NCBI GenBank assembly: GCA_001872725.1
Contig: MNWR01000032.1
Location: 1-49,649, forward strand
DNA: 49,649 nt
Origin: Proteobacteria bacterium CG1_02_64_396
GTDB taxonomy: Bacteria > Pseudomonadota > MNWR01 > CG1-02-64-396
Reading direction: 5' to 3'
Both the position numbers and the translations under genes were made by a program. Numbering within the stretch: the first letter of the stretch is position 1; each line of letters opens with the position of its first letter. The notes beneath the pieces were generated by a model. The model had not been told where the DNA came from, ran no database searches, and saw only the letters and a program-made list of their open reading frames with translations. Positions 1 through 8,575 of this stretch are shown in pieces.

Positions 1-246
1 CAACAGATTCTCATCAGCATGGACGGACGGGGCCGGGCGCTGGACAACGTCTTCATCGAACGTTTGTGGCGCACGGTGAAGTACGAAGAGATCTACCTGT
101 ACGACCATGCCGATGGGGTGGCGCTGCACCAGGGGCTCGACCGCTACTTCCGGTTTTACAACACCGAGCGCCCCCACAGTGCCCTCGGCGGCAAGACCCC
201 AGAACAGGTCCATCAAACCCACGGCGGAACCACCCACCGCCACTAA
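1..246 (+). CDS. IS3-family transposase, C-terminal fragment (5' end outside window)
   Basis: About 81 residues of the end of an IS3-type DDE transposase (OrfB, rve integrase core), which cuts and joins element ends. Reading frame 1 is open from the first base. Visible hallmarks are the GRALDN-FIERLWRTVKYE stretch, which carries the last catalytic Glu of the DDE triad (FIERLWR), then YFRFYNTERPHSALGG, the conserved C-terminal motif of this family, and a TPEQV tail. The first ATG at 19 is internal, not a start. The upstream coding region is cut by the window edge, so completeness of the full gene cannot be judged. Confidence 0.88.
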   Translation, partial: QQILISMDGRGRALDNVFIERLWRTVKYEEIYLYDHADGVALHQGLDRYFRFYNTERPHSALGGKTPEQVHQTHGGTTHRH

Positions 247-297
247 CCGTTTACAAATTTTCGCCCCCAAACTGTCCAAGGAGTGGGGTCCACCCCA
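1..297 (+). mobile_element. 3' end of an IS3-family insertion sequence
   Basis: This is the right-hand part of an insertion sequence that starts outside the window. It contains the end of the transposase gene (stop at 246) and about 50 bp of non-coding end sequence. The end is placed at about 297 because the interrupted ATPase reading frame resumes there and the sequence just before it, TGGGGTCCACCCCA, ends in CA, the usual terminal dinucleotide of IS3-family elements. The other terminal repeat and the target duplication cannot be seen. The boundary is inferred to within a few bases. Confidence 0.75.
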
Positions 298-857
298 AGG
301 TGGGCAGCGATCTATTAACCTTTGAGGAGGGATTAAAAGCGGCAATGCGTGAAAATCCCGACATTATTCAGGCGGGGGAAATCCGCGATGTACGCATGGT
401 TGAGATCGCCTTAACGGCTGCGGAGACTGGCCATTTGGTATTAGCCACGGTTCATGCCAACACCTCGCTCAACGCCTTGCTCCGCCTGTTGGCTGTTTTT
501 AAACAGGAGGATCAACCGCTGGCCCGTTCCCGATTGGCCGAAAACCTTCGAGCCATCATAACCCAGCGTCTTCTTCCTAGAGTGGATCGCCCCGGTCGAG
601 TGGCTGCCTGCGATGTGCTCATCAACAACAGCGTGATTCAAACCCTTATCCGAGACCCCGACAGAACCGACGAAATACCAAAACAGATGGCCGAGGGTCG
701 GACCATTTACGGCAGTCAAACCTTGGATCAAAACCTCATGGAGCTTATCGAAGCCCAAGAAATCAAACTTGAGCACGCGCTGGAGCAGGCAGTCCATCCT
801 GAGGATTTGCGAATGAAGCTGAACCTTTCAGGAAAATTTGACATGGAAGGTCTATGA
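298..857 (+). pseudogene. PilT/PilU-type pilus retraction ATPase, C-terminal remnant interrupted by the IS
   Basis: About 186 codons of a type IV pilus retraction ATPase survive downstream of the insertion sequence. Visible motifs are the Walker B region NPDIIQAGEIRD, the His box TGHLVLATVHANT, and the C-terminal helical part with LRAIITQRLLPR. The N-terminal domain and the Walker A loop are missing on this side of the element. The long tail after the ATPase core and the DLLTFEEGLKAAMR stretch look more like PilU than PilT, but that is a judgement from memory. The frame is open leftwards into the IS, but that upstream reading is an out-of-frame translation of the transposase. The remnant lies next to the pilus-chemosensory operon, which fits a motility locus. 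The product is probably non-functional unless the other half sits beyond the IS and a second copy exists. Confidence 0.85.
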
Positions 858-875
858 GTTTTTTGGAATACCCAA

Positions 876-929
876 CCCCACTCCAATAAAAAATGGCCCC
901 GATTGGGGCCATTTTTTATTGGAGTGGGG
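876..929. terminator. Bidirectional intrinsic terminator
   Basis: A perfect 25-bp inverted repeat (876-900 and 905-929) with the four-base loop GATT. The core GGCCCC/GGGGCC is followed on either strand by ATTTTTTATT. It sits between two converging genes, the pilT-like remnant and the CheA-type kinase, and can serve both. Confidence 0.92.
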
Positions 930-938
930 TGGAGTGAA

Positions 939-3404
939 TTACCCGCGTTGGGCCAACTCCATCAATGTCTGAATCATCGAACCCTGTTCCAAATCCTGCT
1001 TAATCAAGAATGCATCCGCACCCAGCTCGAAGGACTTGCGTTTGTCTTCGTCCGACTCACGAGTAGTAATGAACACAATCGGAGTTTGAATAAAACGGCG
1101 ATCACTACGAAGTTTCTGAATTAACCCATAACCGTCCATCCTCGGCATCTCGATGTCGGAAATAATGATGTCAACGGCGGTGTTCTCGAGTTTTTCAAGG
1201 GCATCCACCCCGTCGATCGCCGTTTCGACGTCAAAACCATTTTTTTCAAGGACCGCCCGTTCAACTTGACGGGCAATCAAGGAGTCGTCCACCAACAGCA
1301 CCTTGACCGCCCGATTTGAGCGGCGTCCCGTTTGCGCGGAGGAGGGTCGCAGATCGGAAGCGGACTCAATATGCATCGGCGCCGTACGGGCCATCTCCTT
1401 GATACCTTGCGGTTCAAGGATCAACGCGATCATCCCATCGCCCAAGATGGTAGACCCTAAAACCCCTTGGAGCTGGAACCGCTTCAAGTAGGGGTCAAGG
1501 TCGTTCACCACAATTTCGACCTCATCGATCACTTGATCGACGATAAGCCCGATTTCGCCCTCAAGGTGCTTGGCAATCAAGATCGTCCGTTCGGTGTCGT
1601 CGCCACTATGGTACGACTCGTCGGTTCCGAAAATCCGTCCCAAATTCACCAATGGGATAATGTGTCGATCCCTGCGAATCACCTCGCGACGCTCAACCTT
1701 TAAGATCTCAGCATTTGCATGCCGGATCGCCGAAGAAACCATGTGCGACAACAGGGCGTAACGGCGTTTGCCCAGGGTGAAAATCACCGCTTTTTGAACC
1801 GCAATTGTCAGGGGAATGGTTAAAGTAAAGCGGGATCCCTCTCCAAGGCGGGTATCCACCTTGACCGACCCGGTTAGACGACGGACGGTGCTGCGAACCA
1901 CATCCATGCCGACGCCACGTCCGGAGATATCAGAAATCCCCGATGCGGTTGAAAATCCTGGCCGAAAAATCAATTCGATTAGGTCGCCGGGCAACATCTC
2001 GGTGGCTTCTCGGGCCGTCGTTACGCCTCGACTAACCGCAACCCTTCGGATCTCTTCGTGGTCAATTCCGCGGCCATCATCCTCAATGTGGATGACCACC
2101 TCGGATCCCATCTGCCGCGCATGCACCCCAATGTATCCCACGGGGTTTTTCCCTTTTTCACGGCGCACATCGGGTTGCTCGACACCATGGGCAATAGCGT
2201 TGTTGATCAAGTGGATCAGCGGCTCCATCAACGCATCTACCACAGAGCGATCCAGCTCGATCTCCTCACCCGAGGTAATAAGCTCAATCTGCTTGTCGTA
2301 GCGACGGGCCAAATCGCGTACCGAGCGGGGTAGGGCCAGAAACAACGACGCTAATGGCTTCATTGCCAAAGCCAAAACTCGGTTTCGCAAGTCTTCCATC
2401 AACAAATTGCGGCGGAAAATCTCACTTTTCAGATCTTGTAAAAACCGCTCCAACCGACGTTGGATTTCTACAAATCGGCGATCCACATCCTGCAAATGCT
2501 CGACATCACCACCACTCAGGTAGCCTGAATCCTGCAAGAAGTCATGAATTTCAGTCCACGCCCGCAGTGTGTATTGATGATCGTCGACCAATCGCTGGAA
2601 AACCCGGCTCCCCTCCTCCGCCTGGGATTTATCGATAGTCAATTCAACAATATGGGTTGAAAGCGCCTCTATACGCTCAACTGGAAGGCGAACGCTCCGA
2701 CCACTCGGGGTAAATGAAGAGGATCCGCTCCCTCCATCGGTAACTCGGTGATCGCTCGGAATAAAGGGGGAATCTTTGGAATCCTCGCGTCCACCGGTCG
2801 GGGGGGCGGCGCGGTCCCGTTTCTCAGGGGATTCCTTTTCTTTAGAGGGTTCTTCCTGCCGCGAAGGACGCACTTCGGCAGCTGGACGGGAAGAAGCAGG
2901 CACTTCATCGGATATTTGCTGCGGTTTTGGAGATGCTGAGGGTGGTGCCGCAGACGGGGGTGCCGCGACCTGGGAGGATGGCTCAGGGGCGGTTGCCACC
3001 CCTTTGTCTCCCGCCGCCAAAACCTGAGTCATCGATTTGGAAAAACGCTCCGTATCTAGCAATTTTGGCGCGTTTTGGGTTTCAAGCAGGGTACTCAAGC
3101 GCTCACCGAGCGCATCGGTCATTTCAAGAAGCAAATCGACCAGATCTCGACTGGCCTGTTCGGGATTGGTCTTGAGCCGATTGAGCGCATCTTCCATTAC
3201 ATGGCCGGTCTTACCGATGTCGGTAAGACCCAACATATTGGCCGATCCTTTGATCGTATGGGCGTTTCGAGCCATTTGGGCAAGGATGTCCTCATCCTTT
3301 TTGCCCTGTTCCAACGCCAACAACCCGCGGGAAAACTCCTGGAGTCGCTCGGTCGCCTCCTCCACAAACCCCGCGTAGAACGCGGTCATGTCAAGCTGGG
3401 TCAT
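939..3404 (-). CDS. CheA-type hybrid histidine kinase with C-terminal receiver (pilus chemosensory system)
   Basis: 821-residue cytoplasmic kinase. In order: an HPt domain with phospho-accepting His49 in AHTIKGSA; a long Ala/Pro/Ser/Glu-rich linker (about 130-235); a dimerisation and kinase region with the N box HLINNAIAHGVE (398-409), EDDGRGID (441-448) and SGRGVGMD (494-501); a CheW-like domain (about 535-670); and a receiver (701-820) with Asp750 in ISDIEMPRMDG. This layout matches the CheA-type kinases of pilus-linked chemosensory systems (ChpA/PilL), but with one HPt domain instead of the many in Pseudomonas ChpA. The start is an ATG 7 nt after AGGAGCG. It is last in the operon and ends 10 nt from the terminator. 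The receiver may act as a phosphate sink or output. Confidence 0.93.
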   Translation of the reverse strand: MTQLDMTAFYAGFVEEATERLQEFSRGLLALEQGKKDEDILAQMARNAHTIKGSANMLGLTDIGKTGHVMEDALNRLKTNPEQASRDLVDLLLEMTDALGERLSTLLETQNAPKLLDTERFSKSMTQVLAAGDKGVATAPEPSSQVAAPPSAAPPSASPKPQQISDEVPASSRPAAEVRPSRQEEPSKEKESPEKRDRAAPPTGGREDSKDSPFIPSDHRVTDGGSGSSSFTPSGRSVRLPVERIEALSTHIVELTIDKSQAEEGSRVFQRLVDDHQYTLRAWTEIHDFLQDSGYLSGGDVEHLQDVDRRFVEIQRRLERFLQDLKSEIFRRNLLMEDLRNRVLALAMKPLASLFLALPRSVRDLARRYDKQIELITSGEEIELDRSVVDALMEPLIHLINNAIAHGVEQPDVRREKGKNPVGYIGVHARQMGSEVVIHIEDDGRGIDHEEIRRVAVSRGVTTAREATEMLPGDLIELIFRPGFSTASGISDISGRGVGMDVVRSTVRRLTGSVKVDTRLGEGSRFTLTIPLTIAVQKAVIFTLGKRRYALLSHMVSSAIRHANAEILKVERREVIRRDRHIIPLVNLGRIFGTDESYHSGDDTERTILIAKHLEGEIGLIVDQVIDEVEIVVNDLDPYLKRFQLQGVLGSTILGDGMIALILEPQGIKEMARTAPMHIESASDLRPSSAQTGRRSNRAVKVLLVDDSLIARQVERAVLEKNGFDVETAIDGVDALEKLENTAVDIIISDIEMPRMDGYGLIQKLRSDRRFIQTPIVFITTRESDEDKRKSFELGADAFLIKQDLEQGSMIQTLMELAQRG

Positions 3405-3492
3405 GGAGCGCTCCTGAATCGGGCATCAAACGAGTTGCAAACAGCTTGGCCAACAAAATTGCCGAGGTTTTCGAGCCTCGAAATATGAGGCG

Positions 3493-4932
3493 TCACACGA
3501 TCTGCCGCAGGCGGGTTGCCTCCTCATTGAGGCGATAAGTGATGGCGCGGGTCTCGCCCATCTCCTCTGCGCTTTCGTTCAAAACGTTCGAAATCTCGCG
3601 CATCGTTTCGGCAATTTCTTCTGAACTCAGCTGCTGTTGCTTGGTGGCCAAGGTGATCTGTTTGGTCGCAAGCGCCGTCTTGTGGGTCATTTTCACGATA
3701 CCATCCAACGCCAAACCGGCCTCACGAGCCACCGACGCACCCTTTTCACCCTCCTCCTTACCGATCTCCACCGCTTGCACCGAAGCCTGGGAAGCGCGCT
3801 GCACCTCGGTAATGATGTCCCGAATGTCTTCAGTGAATTCGCGGGTACGTTCTGCCAGACGCCGCACCTCGGCGGCCACCACCGAGAACCGTTTGCCGTA
3901 TTCGCCAGCAGCAGCCGACTCAATGGCGGCGTTCAACGCCAGCAGGTGGGTTTCGTCGGCAATCGACTTAATCTGCTCCACCACGTCGCCAATTTCGATC
4001 GACTTTTGACCGGTGTACGAAATCTTTTCGGCGATCTCGTTAATCTCGTCACGAATCCGCTCCATGTAGGAGACCGCATCGGTCACCTGTTTGGCCCCGG
4101 TTTTCGCCGTTTCAGAGGTCTGGTTCGCGATCTCCTCCACACTGCCGGAGTTAACCGCGATCTGTCGGGCCGCATCCGACATATCGATGAGCATCTTCGA
4201 AATCTCGGTCACCGACGCCGCCTCCATCAACGCCGCATTGGCCTGGGATTCAACGGTGGCCAGAATCTCGGTGGAGGCGTCACCCACACCCACCGACGAT
4301 TGCAACACCCCCGAAACCACATTCCCGGTGAAGCGTTGAATCAGGAACAGAGCAACCAAGAGGGTTGCTACCGCAACACCCACCGCGAAAATTTGCGCGG
4401 TTTGTGCCGAGGCGAGCGCTCCGTCCACCTCGGTTTGGCCGCGTGACTGAAGCGTGTCGTTAATCTGAGCCAGCTTTTGCACGCCGATCTGCGCCAGGGT
4501 ATCCATAACCCGCAACATATCGGTTGAAGAATCGCCGGGGTTTTCCATGCCCAAGATCAAGTCGCCGGTCTGAACCACGTTCTGAACCAGACCGTCGATC
4601 TCTTTCAACGATTGGCGCTCTTCCGAAGACAATCCCGACATCCCGGCCAAGCGGCTGGAAAGTTCGGTGTAATTCTCGACCGCTTTGTCAAAGGTCTCTT
4701 GCTGCTTGGGGTCTAGGTTAACCGTGTATTCCCGGACCGGGGTACTGAGGGTCAGCAGCCGTGTCTCAATTGAGAACATCAAGCGGCTCTTTTCAAGATT
4801 TTCTTGAAGAAGCCCTAACGCTTTCACCCCACTCTGATACCCCCCCAGATACACCGTAAGACCGGAAGCAATTAAAAGCCCGGTGATGATCCCGATGTAG
4901 GTAAATAGCGTTCGGCGAATACGACTTTTCAT
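3493..4932 (-). CDS. Methyl-accepting chemotaxis protein (PilJ-like)
   Basis: 479-residue membrane chemoreceptor. A transmembrane helix lies at about 10-31, a periplasmic helical region at about 32-178, a second transmembrane helix at about 181-199, and a long cytoplasmic coiled coil follows. The signalling tip is recognisable as ETHLLALNAAIESAAAGEYG followed by RFSVVAAEVRRLAER, which binds CheA and CheW. I see no clear HAMP domain after the second membrane helix; the coil begins almost at once. The periplasmic part is small and of no class I recognise. The start ATG follows GAGGAG at good spacing. It lies between a CheW gene and the CheA-type kinase, so it probably feeds this system. No methylase or methylesterase gene is in the cluster. 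Confidence 0.93.
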   Translation of the reverse strand: MKSRIRRTLFTYIGIITGLLIASGLTVYLGGYQSGVKALGLLQENLEKSRLMFSIETRLLTLSTPVREYTVNLDPKQQETFDKAVENYTELSSRLAGMSGLSSEERQSLKEIDGLVQNVVQTGDLILGMENPGDSSTDMLRVMDTLAQIGVQKLAQINDTLQSRGQTEVDGALASAQTAQIFAVGVAVATLLVALFLIQRFTGNVVSGVLQSSVGVGDASTEILATVESQANAALMEAASVTEISKMLIDMSDAARQIAVNSGSVEEIANQTSETAKTGAKQVTDAVSYMERIRDEINEIAEKISYTGQKSIEIGDVVEQIKSIADETHLLALNAAIESAAAGEYGKRFSVVAAEVRRLAERTREFTEDIRDIITEVQRASQASVQAVEIGKEEGEKGASVAREAGLALDGIVKMTHKTALATKQITLATKQQQLSSEEIAETMREISNVLNESAEEMGETRAITYRLNEEATRLRQIV

Positions 4933-5059
4933 GGTAGCTCCTCAACAATCTGCGAGCAGGGGGCCATTGGAGGCACGTCTTGGTCCGCGATACGCCCTGT
5001 TGCGCTGAATGGGATCACCCAGCTCAAATATTAAAAACTTAGCGACAACACCAAATGAA

Positions 5060-5479
5060 TTAGCGAACAAGCCCGCCTATTGTGGCTTTAGAGAGAAGAC
5101 GGGGTACATCCATCAAGGGTACAACGTCTCCGGCTCCCGCCCTGGGGGTAATAACCGCCCAAAACGGGATTACCCGGGCAACCCCAGGTGGAAACGTCTC
5201 AATCGCCTCTGGGGTAACAGAGTAAATGTCTCCCAAGCGATCCACCAGAAGCTGGACCCCCTCCTGATCCTTGCTTTTGCGTAGCAGAACGGAGGACAGC
5301 TTCTTGCTGCCTACTTGGATGCTCGGATTGAAATGGTGTCGCAAATCAAGCACCTTGACACCTTGAAGCTTCTCGGTCGGCAACAACTCAAGAATCTCGC
5401 TCATCAGAAGACCGACTTTGAAGCCCGAGGCTTCAACAACCAAAATGTCGATCAGGCGACCGCCATCTGAAAGCGCCAT
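5060..5479 (-). CDS. CheW-like coupling protein (short form)
   Basis: 139-residue CheW-domain protein, expected to couple the receptor to the CheA-type kinase. Recognisable CheW features are the strand pattern ILVVEASGFKVGLLMSEILELL at the N-terminus and VQLLVDRLGDIYSVTPEAIETFPPG in the second half. It is shorter than a typical CheW (about 160) and diverged from the CheW next to it. The start ATG lies 5 nt after the stop of that gene, so the two are translationally coupled. A separate role, such as binding the receiver-fused PilB or a different receptor, is possible but not shown by the sequence. Confidence 0.85.
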   Translation of the reverse strand: MALSDGGRLIDILVVEASGFKVGLLMSEILELLPTEKLQGVKVLDLRHHFNPSIQVGSKKLSSVLLRKSKDQEGVQLLVDRLGDIYSVTPEAIETFPPGVARVIPFWAVITPRAGAGDVVPLMDVPRLLSKATIGGLVR

Positions 5480-5484
5480 CTCGA

Positions 5485-6036
5485 CTACCGCAACATTCGA
5501 GTGAGATCAACCATCGGAGTTAAACCGCCATCCCGCATCACCTCGGCATCCAATAGGTTTTTCAGGTCTGGGTGCAACGACGGCTCACCGGGATGAATAT
5601 CACGGTCCGAGGCCTCGACAATGTCTTCGACCTCCTCAACCAAAATCCCCAATTGCTCCTTGCCTTCGTAGACCACCAAAACCTTAGCAAGCTCGCTATT
5701 GGTAACCCGCCCCATTCCCAGGTAGCCATGAAGGTCGATCAAGGTCAAAACACGACCGCGCAGATTTCCCAGACCCATCACATACTCAGGCGCAGTAGGG
5801 ATGGGTGTGATGCCGCCGATCTTCGGCAGAGGAACTACTTCACGTAGGTGTTCGATGGCCATTGCCACCCGCTTGCTACTGAGTTTGAACAGAATCAGCT
5901 GATGGAGCACACCACGGTCTTCGTCCCCCGATTCGCCGCCGAGATTCTGACGGGCCGACAACAACTCGGCATAGCGGGAAGAGATGGCGTCATCCGCCAC
6001 CACATTTTGTTCGGATTGGGCAGTCTTATCACTCAC
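5485..6036 (-). CDS. CheW-like coupling protein
   Basis: 183-residue CheW-domain protein of the pilus chemosensory operon (PilI-like position). About 45 N-terminal residues precede the domain. The domain shows LILFKLSSKRVAMAIEHLREVVPLP, then GLGNLRGRVLTLIDLHGYLG, which is the CheW signature of a loop followed by a conserved Leu/Asp pair, and GILVEEVEDIVE. The start is GTG, overlapping the stop of the upstream PilB-receiver gene by 4 nt (GTGA), so translation is coupled. It bridges the receptor and the CheA-type kinase. Confidence 0.9.
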   Translation of the reverse strand: MSDKTAQSEQNVVADDAISSRYAELLSARQNLGGESGDEDRGVLHQLILFKLSSKRVAMAIEHLREVVPLPKIGGITPIPTAPEYVMGLGNLRGRVLTLIDLHGYLGMGRVTNSELAKVLVVYEGKEQLGILVEEVEDIVEASDRDIHPGEPSLHPDLKNLLDAEVMRDGGLTPMVDLTRMLR

Positions 6037-8243
6037 GCTTGCATCCGCTTGTATAGTTTGAGGACTTTCCGAACGCGGGCCGCCAACTTGGCCGGTTCGA
6101 TAGGCTTGCCGATATAATCGTCGGCACCTGCAGACAAACCCTCGACCTCACTGTCTTCCTCTCGCCGTGAAGTCAGCATGATGATTGGGATGTCGGCGGT
6201 CGAAGCAGAAGAACGTAGTTTCTTGATTAGCTCCAGACCATCCATTTTGGGCATTTCCCTATCGGTCATAATCAGATCAGGGCGCTGTTTGCGCAAGACC
6301 TGAAGGGCAGCTTGACCATCCTCGGCCTCAAGAACCTCAAACCCGTCGTTGGTCAGGATGAAACGAACCAAGTTTCGAATGGTGGCCGAATCGTCCACCA
6401 CAAGGATGAGATTGTTCTCCCTCTCTTGGTTTTGCTCACTGTAACGAACATCGACCCGCTTCTCATAGGCCTGAAGGTAGGCCTTCATGAGGTAAGAACC
6501 ATCGATCTCCAAGTCGGTTGGTTCAGGCAACACGTCAATGAACTCGCCCCACGAGACCAATCCCCTCATGACCTTGACCAAGCCATCCTCGAACATGGTC
6601 ATCATGCCTTGGTCCCGACCGGTATCGCGCAATTCGAGCTCGGTGGCACGCCTGGAAATCATCTCCTTGATGGCGTCGTTCAGAAACAAAACCTCATAGG
6701 CACCGATACGTCCCTTATTGCCCGATCCCCCGCAGGTGTCGCAACCTTTTCCATGGTAGAAAACAATCTCTTCGGGAATGTTGTATTTTTGCCGTAGCTG
6801 GGGCGTCAAAGAATCGTCCGGCACCTTGCAGTTGGGGCAAATCTTCCGCAGCAAGCGCTGGGCCTCGACCATCGTTAAGCTGGAGGAGATCTGATATGGC
6901 TCAAGCCCCATCTCCACCAAACGACCAATCGTTTCAGCAGCACCGTTGGTATGCAGAGTCGAAAGCACCATGTGGCCGGTCTGGGATGCGTGCATGGCGG
7001 TTTCTGCTGTTTCGAGATCGCGGATCTCACCCACCATGATGACGTTGGGATCTTGGCGCAGGATCGATTTCAACGCGGCGGCAAAGGTCATCCCTGCAGC
7101 CGGATTGATGGGAACCTGATTGATCCCCTTGATTTGGAACTCAACAGGATCTTCAACCGTGATGATGTTGGTGTCTTCAGAGTTGAGGTAGTTGAGGACC
7201 GAGTAAAGGGTTGTGGTTTTTCCCGAACCGGTCGGACCGGTTACCAGGATCATCCCCTGGGGGTAACCTGCGCATTTCTGCATCAGGTCCAATTCGCCCT
7301 TATTAAAGCCAAGCACCTCAAGACCAAGATTGATCGCCCCCTTATCCAAAATACGAATCACCACCTTCTCGCCAAAGTAGGTCGGCAAGGTGGAGACGCG
7401 CATATCGAAGGACTTTTGACCAACCTTGAGCTTCGTTCGACCGTCCTGGGGGGTGCGCGTGTTGGAGATATCGAGGTTGGAGATGATCTTGATGCGACTG
7501 GCTACCGGCTTGCTGTACTGCTTCTGCAGTTTAAAAATCGGTCGCAACTTGCCATCGATGCGGTAGCGGACCACCAATTGGGTTTCGGTGGGCTCGATGT
7601 GGATGTCGCTGACCCCCTTTTTGATGGCCTCGGCCAAAATACCGTTGACCATTTTGATGACCGGGGAGTCCGAAGCGGCGCGCGCTAGGGATTCAGCATC
7701 CTCCTCCTGCTCCTCGCTCCCATCATCCTCACGAACCTCGGCATCTTCCAAGCTCTCCGATAAACCCGCCATGGCGTCGTCGGCACTGCTGCCGTAGATG
7801 GCCTCTAGTCGTTTTTGGATGGCACTCGGGGTGGCGAACACCCCCTTGATGGGGCGGTTGAGGGTAAAGCGGATTTCGTCGACCGCTTTCAGGTCAAGAG
7901 GGTCGATCATGGCCACCAACAACTGGCCGTTATGTTCTTGCAGGGGAACGATCTTGTACTTCATGGCCGCTTTTTGCGGCACCTGCTCGGCCATTTCGGC
8001 ACGGACGGGAAAGCGTTCCAGATCAATAAAGGGGACGTGATAAAAAGAAGCCAGCTTGGTCACCAAGTCGCGCTCGGGGACCTTCTGATCTTGAACCAGT
8101 GTTTGGATCATCGCCCGACCGTTCAGGCCGCGGACCTTCTCCCACTGTTCAACGGTAATTAAACCCTGTCCAACAAGGTGATTCCCCAGAGCGGCTCGGG
8201 GACCAGTGACATTACCTTTTGGGGCGGCTTTTGCGTCGACCAC
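6033..8243 (-). CDS. pilB: PilB-type pilus extension ATPase fused to a C-terminal response-regulator receiver
   Basis: 736 residues. Residues 1-150 form the N-terminal MshEN/GspE-N region. The secretion ATPase follows (about 190-580), with Walker A GPTGSGKT (335-342), the Asp box ITVEDPVEF, Walker B region VIMVGEIRD, the His box TGHMVLSTLHTN, and a zinc-binding tetracysteine site (C469, C472, C501, C504). This enzyme powers type IV pilus assembly at the inner membrane. After a linker, residues 611-733 form a full receiver: acidic pair in LVVDDS, phospho-acceptor Asp661 in MTDREMPKMDG, Thr in IIMLTS, Lys in IGKPIEP. PilB proteins normally end after the ATPase at about 570 residues. The start is GTG behind GAGGAG. 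It is first in the operon, so it may be a direct target of the CheA-type kinase encoded downstream. Confidence 0.94.
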   Translation of the reverse strand: MVDAKAAPKGNVTGPRAALGNHLVGQGLITVEQWEKVRGLNGRAMIQTLVQDQKVPERDLVTKLASFYHVPFIDLERFPVRAEMAEQVPQKAAMKYKIVPLQEHNGQLLVAMIDPLDLKAVDEIRFTLNRPIKGVFATPSAIQKRLEAIYGSSADDAMAGLSESLEDAEVREDDGSEEQEEDAESLARAASDSPVIKMVNGILAEAIKKGVSDIHIEPTETQLVVRYRIDGKLRPIFKLQKQYSKPVASRIKIISNLDISNTRTPQDGRTKLKVGQKSFDMRVSTLPTYFGEKVVIRILDKGAINLGLEVLGFNKGELDLMQKCAGYPQGMILVTGPTGSGKTTTLYSVLNYLNSEDTNIITVEDPVEFQIKGINQVPINPAAGMTFAAALKSILRQDPNVIMVGEIRDLETAETAMHASQTGHMVLSTLHTNGAAETIGRLVEMGLEPYQISSSLTMVEAQRLLRKICPNCKVPDDSLTPQLRQKYNIPEEIVFYHGKGCDTCGGSGNKGRIGAYEVLFLNDAIKEMISRRATELELRDTGRDQGMMTMFEDGLVKVMRGLVSWGEFIDVLPEPTDLEIDGSYLMKAYLQAYEKRVDVRYSEQNQERENNLILVVDDSATIRNLVRFILTNDGFEVLEAEDGQAALQVLRKQRPDLIMTDREMPKMDGLELIKKLRSSASTADIPIIMLTSRREEDSEVEGLSAGADDYIGKPIEPAKLAARVRKVLKLYKRMQA

Positions 8244-8575
8244 GGGTGCTCCTCAATAACTTGCGAACGATGTGAACCATCGCTCCAACGTGGCGCCAAT
8301 CATGCGGGCTCTTCGATTTCATGGCATGATTCGGTCGGTTCGATCAGGGGCATGCGGAATCCATTGGGAAGAAAATCGATCCAGTCTCGTCGCAACCGAT
8401 CCTGACAACAGACAAGAACTTCCCGCTGCATCTCACAGGCCGAACAAGCCTTTCCATGTGACCCGTTCTTGTCAAGAAATTATTTCTTTACATGGGGTTG
8501 GGACGAGTAACTCGTCCAATACTTCAAAAGTCGAATTCCTTTCGCCCAACTCCATTAAGGGACACAACCGACATC
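8244..8575. promoter_or_regulatory. Divergent intergenic region between pilB-receiver and mltD with several dyads
   Basis: A 332-bp gap between divergent genes, so both promoters should lie here. I see a 17-bp dyad GGACGAGTAACTCGTCC (8501-8517), a 15-bp AT-rich dyad AAGAAATTATTTCTT (8474-8488), and a separated pair GACAAGAAC (8411-8419) / GTTCTTGTC (8465-8473). On the minus strand a TTGACA hexamer (8470-8475) could be a -35, but I see no good -10 at the right distance. No gene is supported here. Confidence 0.45.

Noticed and set aside
66-297. Upstream part of the open frame that ends in the pilT-like gene
   Set aside because: It is an out-of-frame reading of the transposase gene; the ATPase similarity begins only at about 298.
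3461-3480. Terminator between the receptor and CheA genes
   Set aside because: Only a 5-bp stem with no proper T-run; read-through within the operon is more likely.
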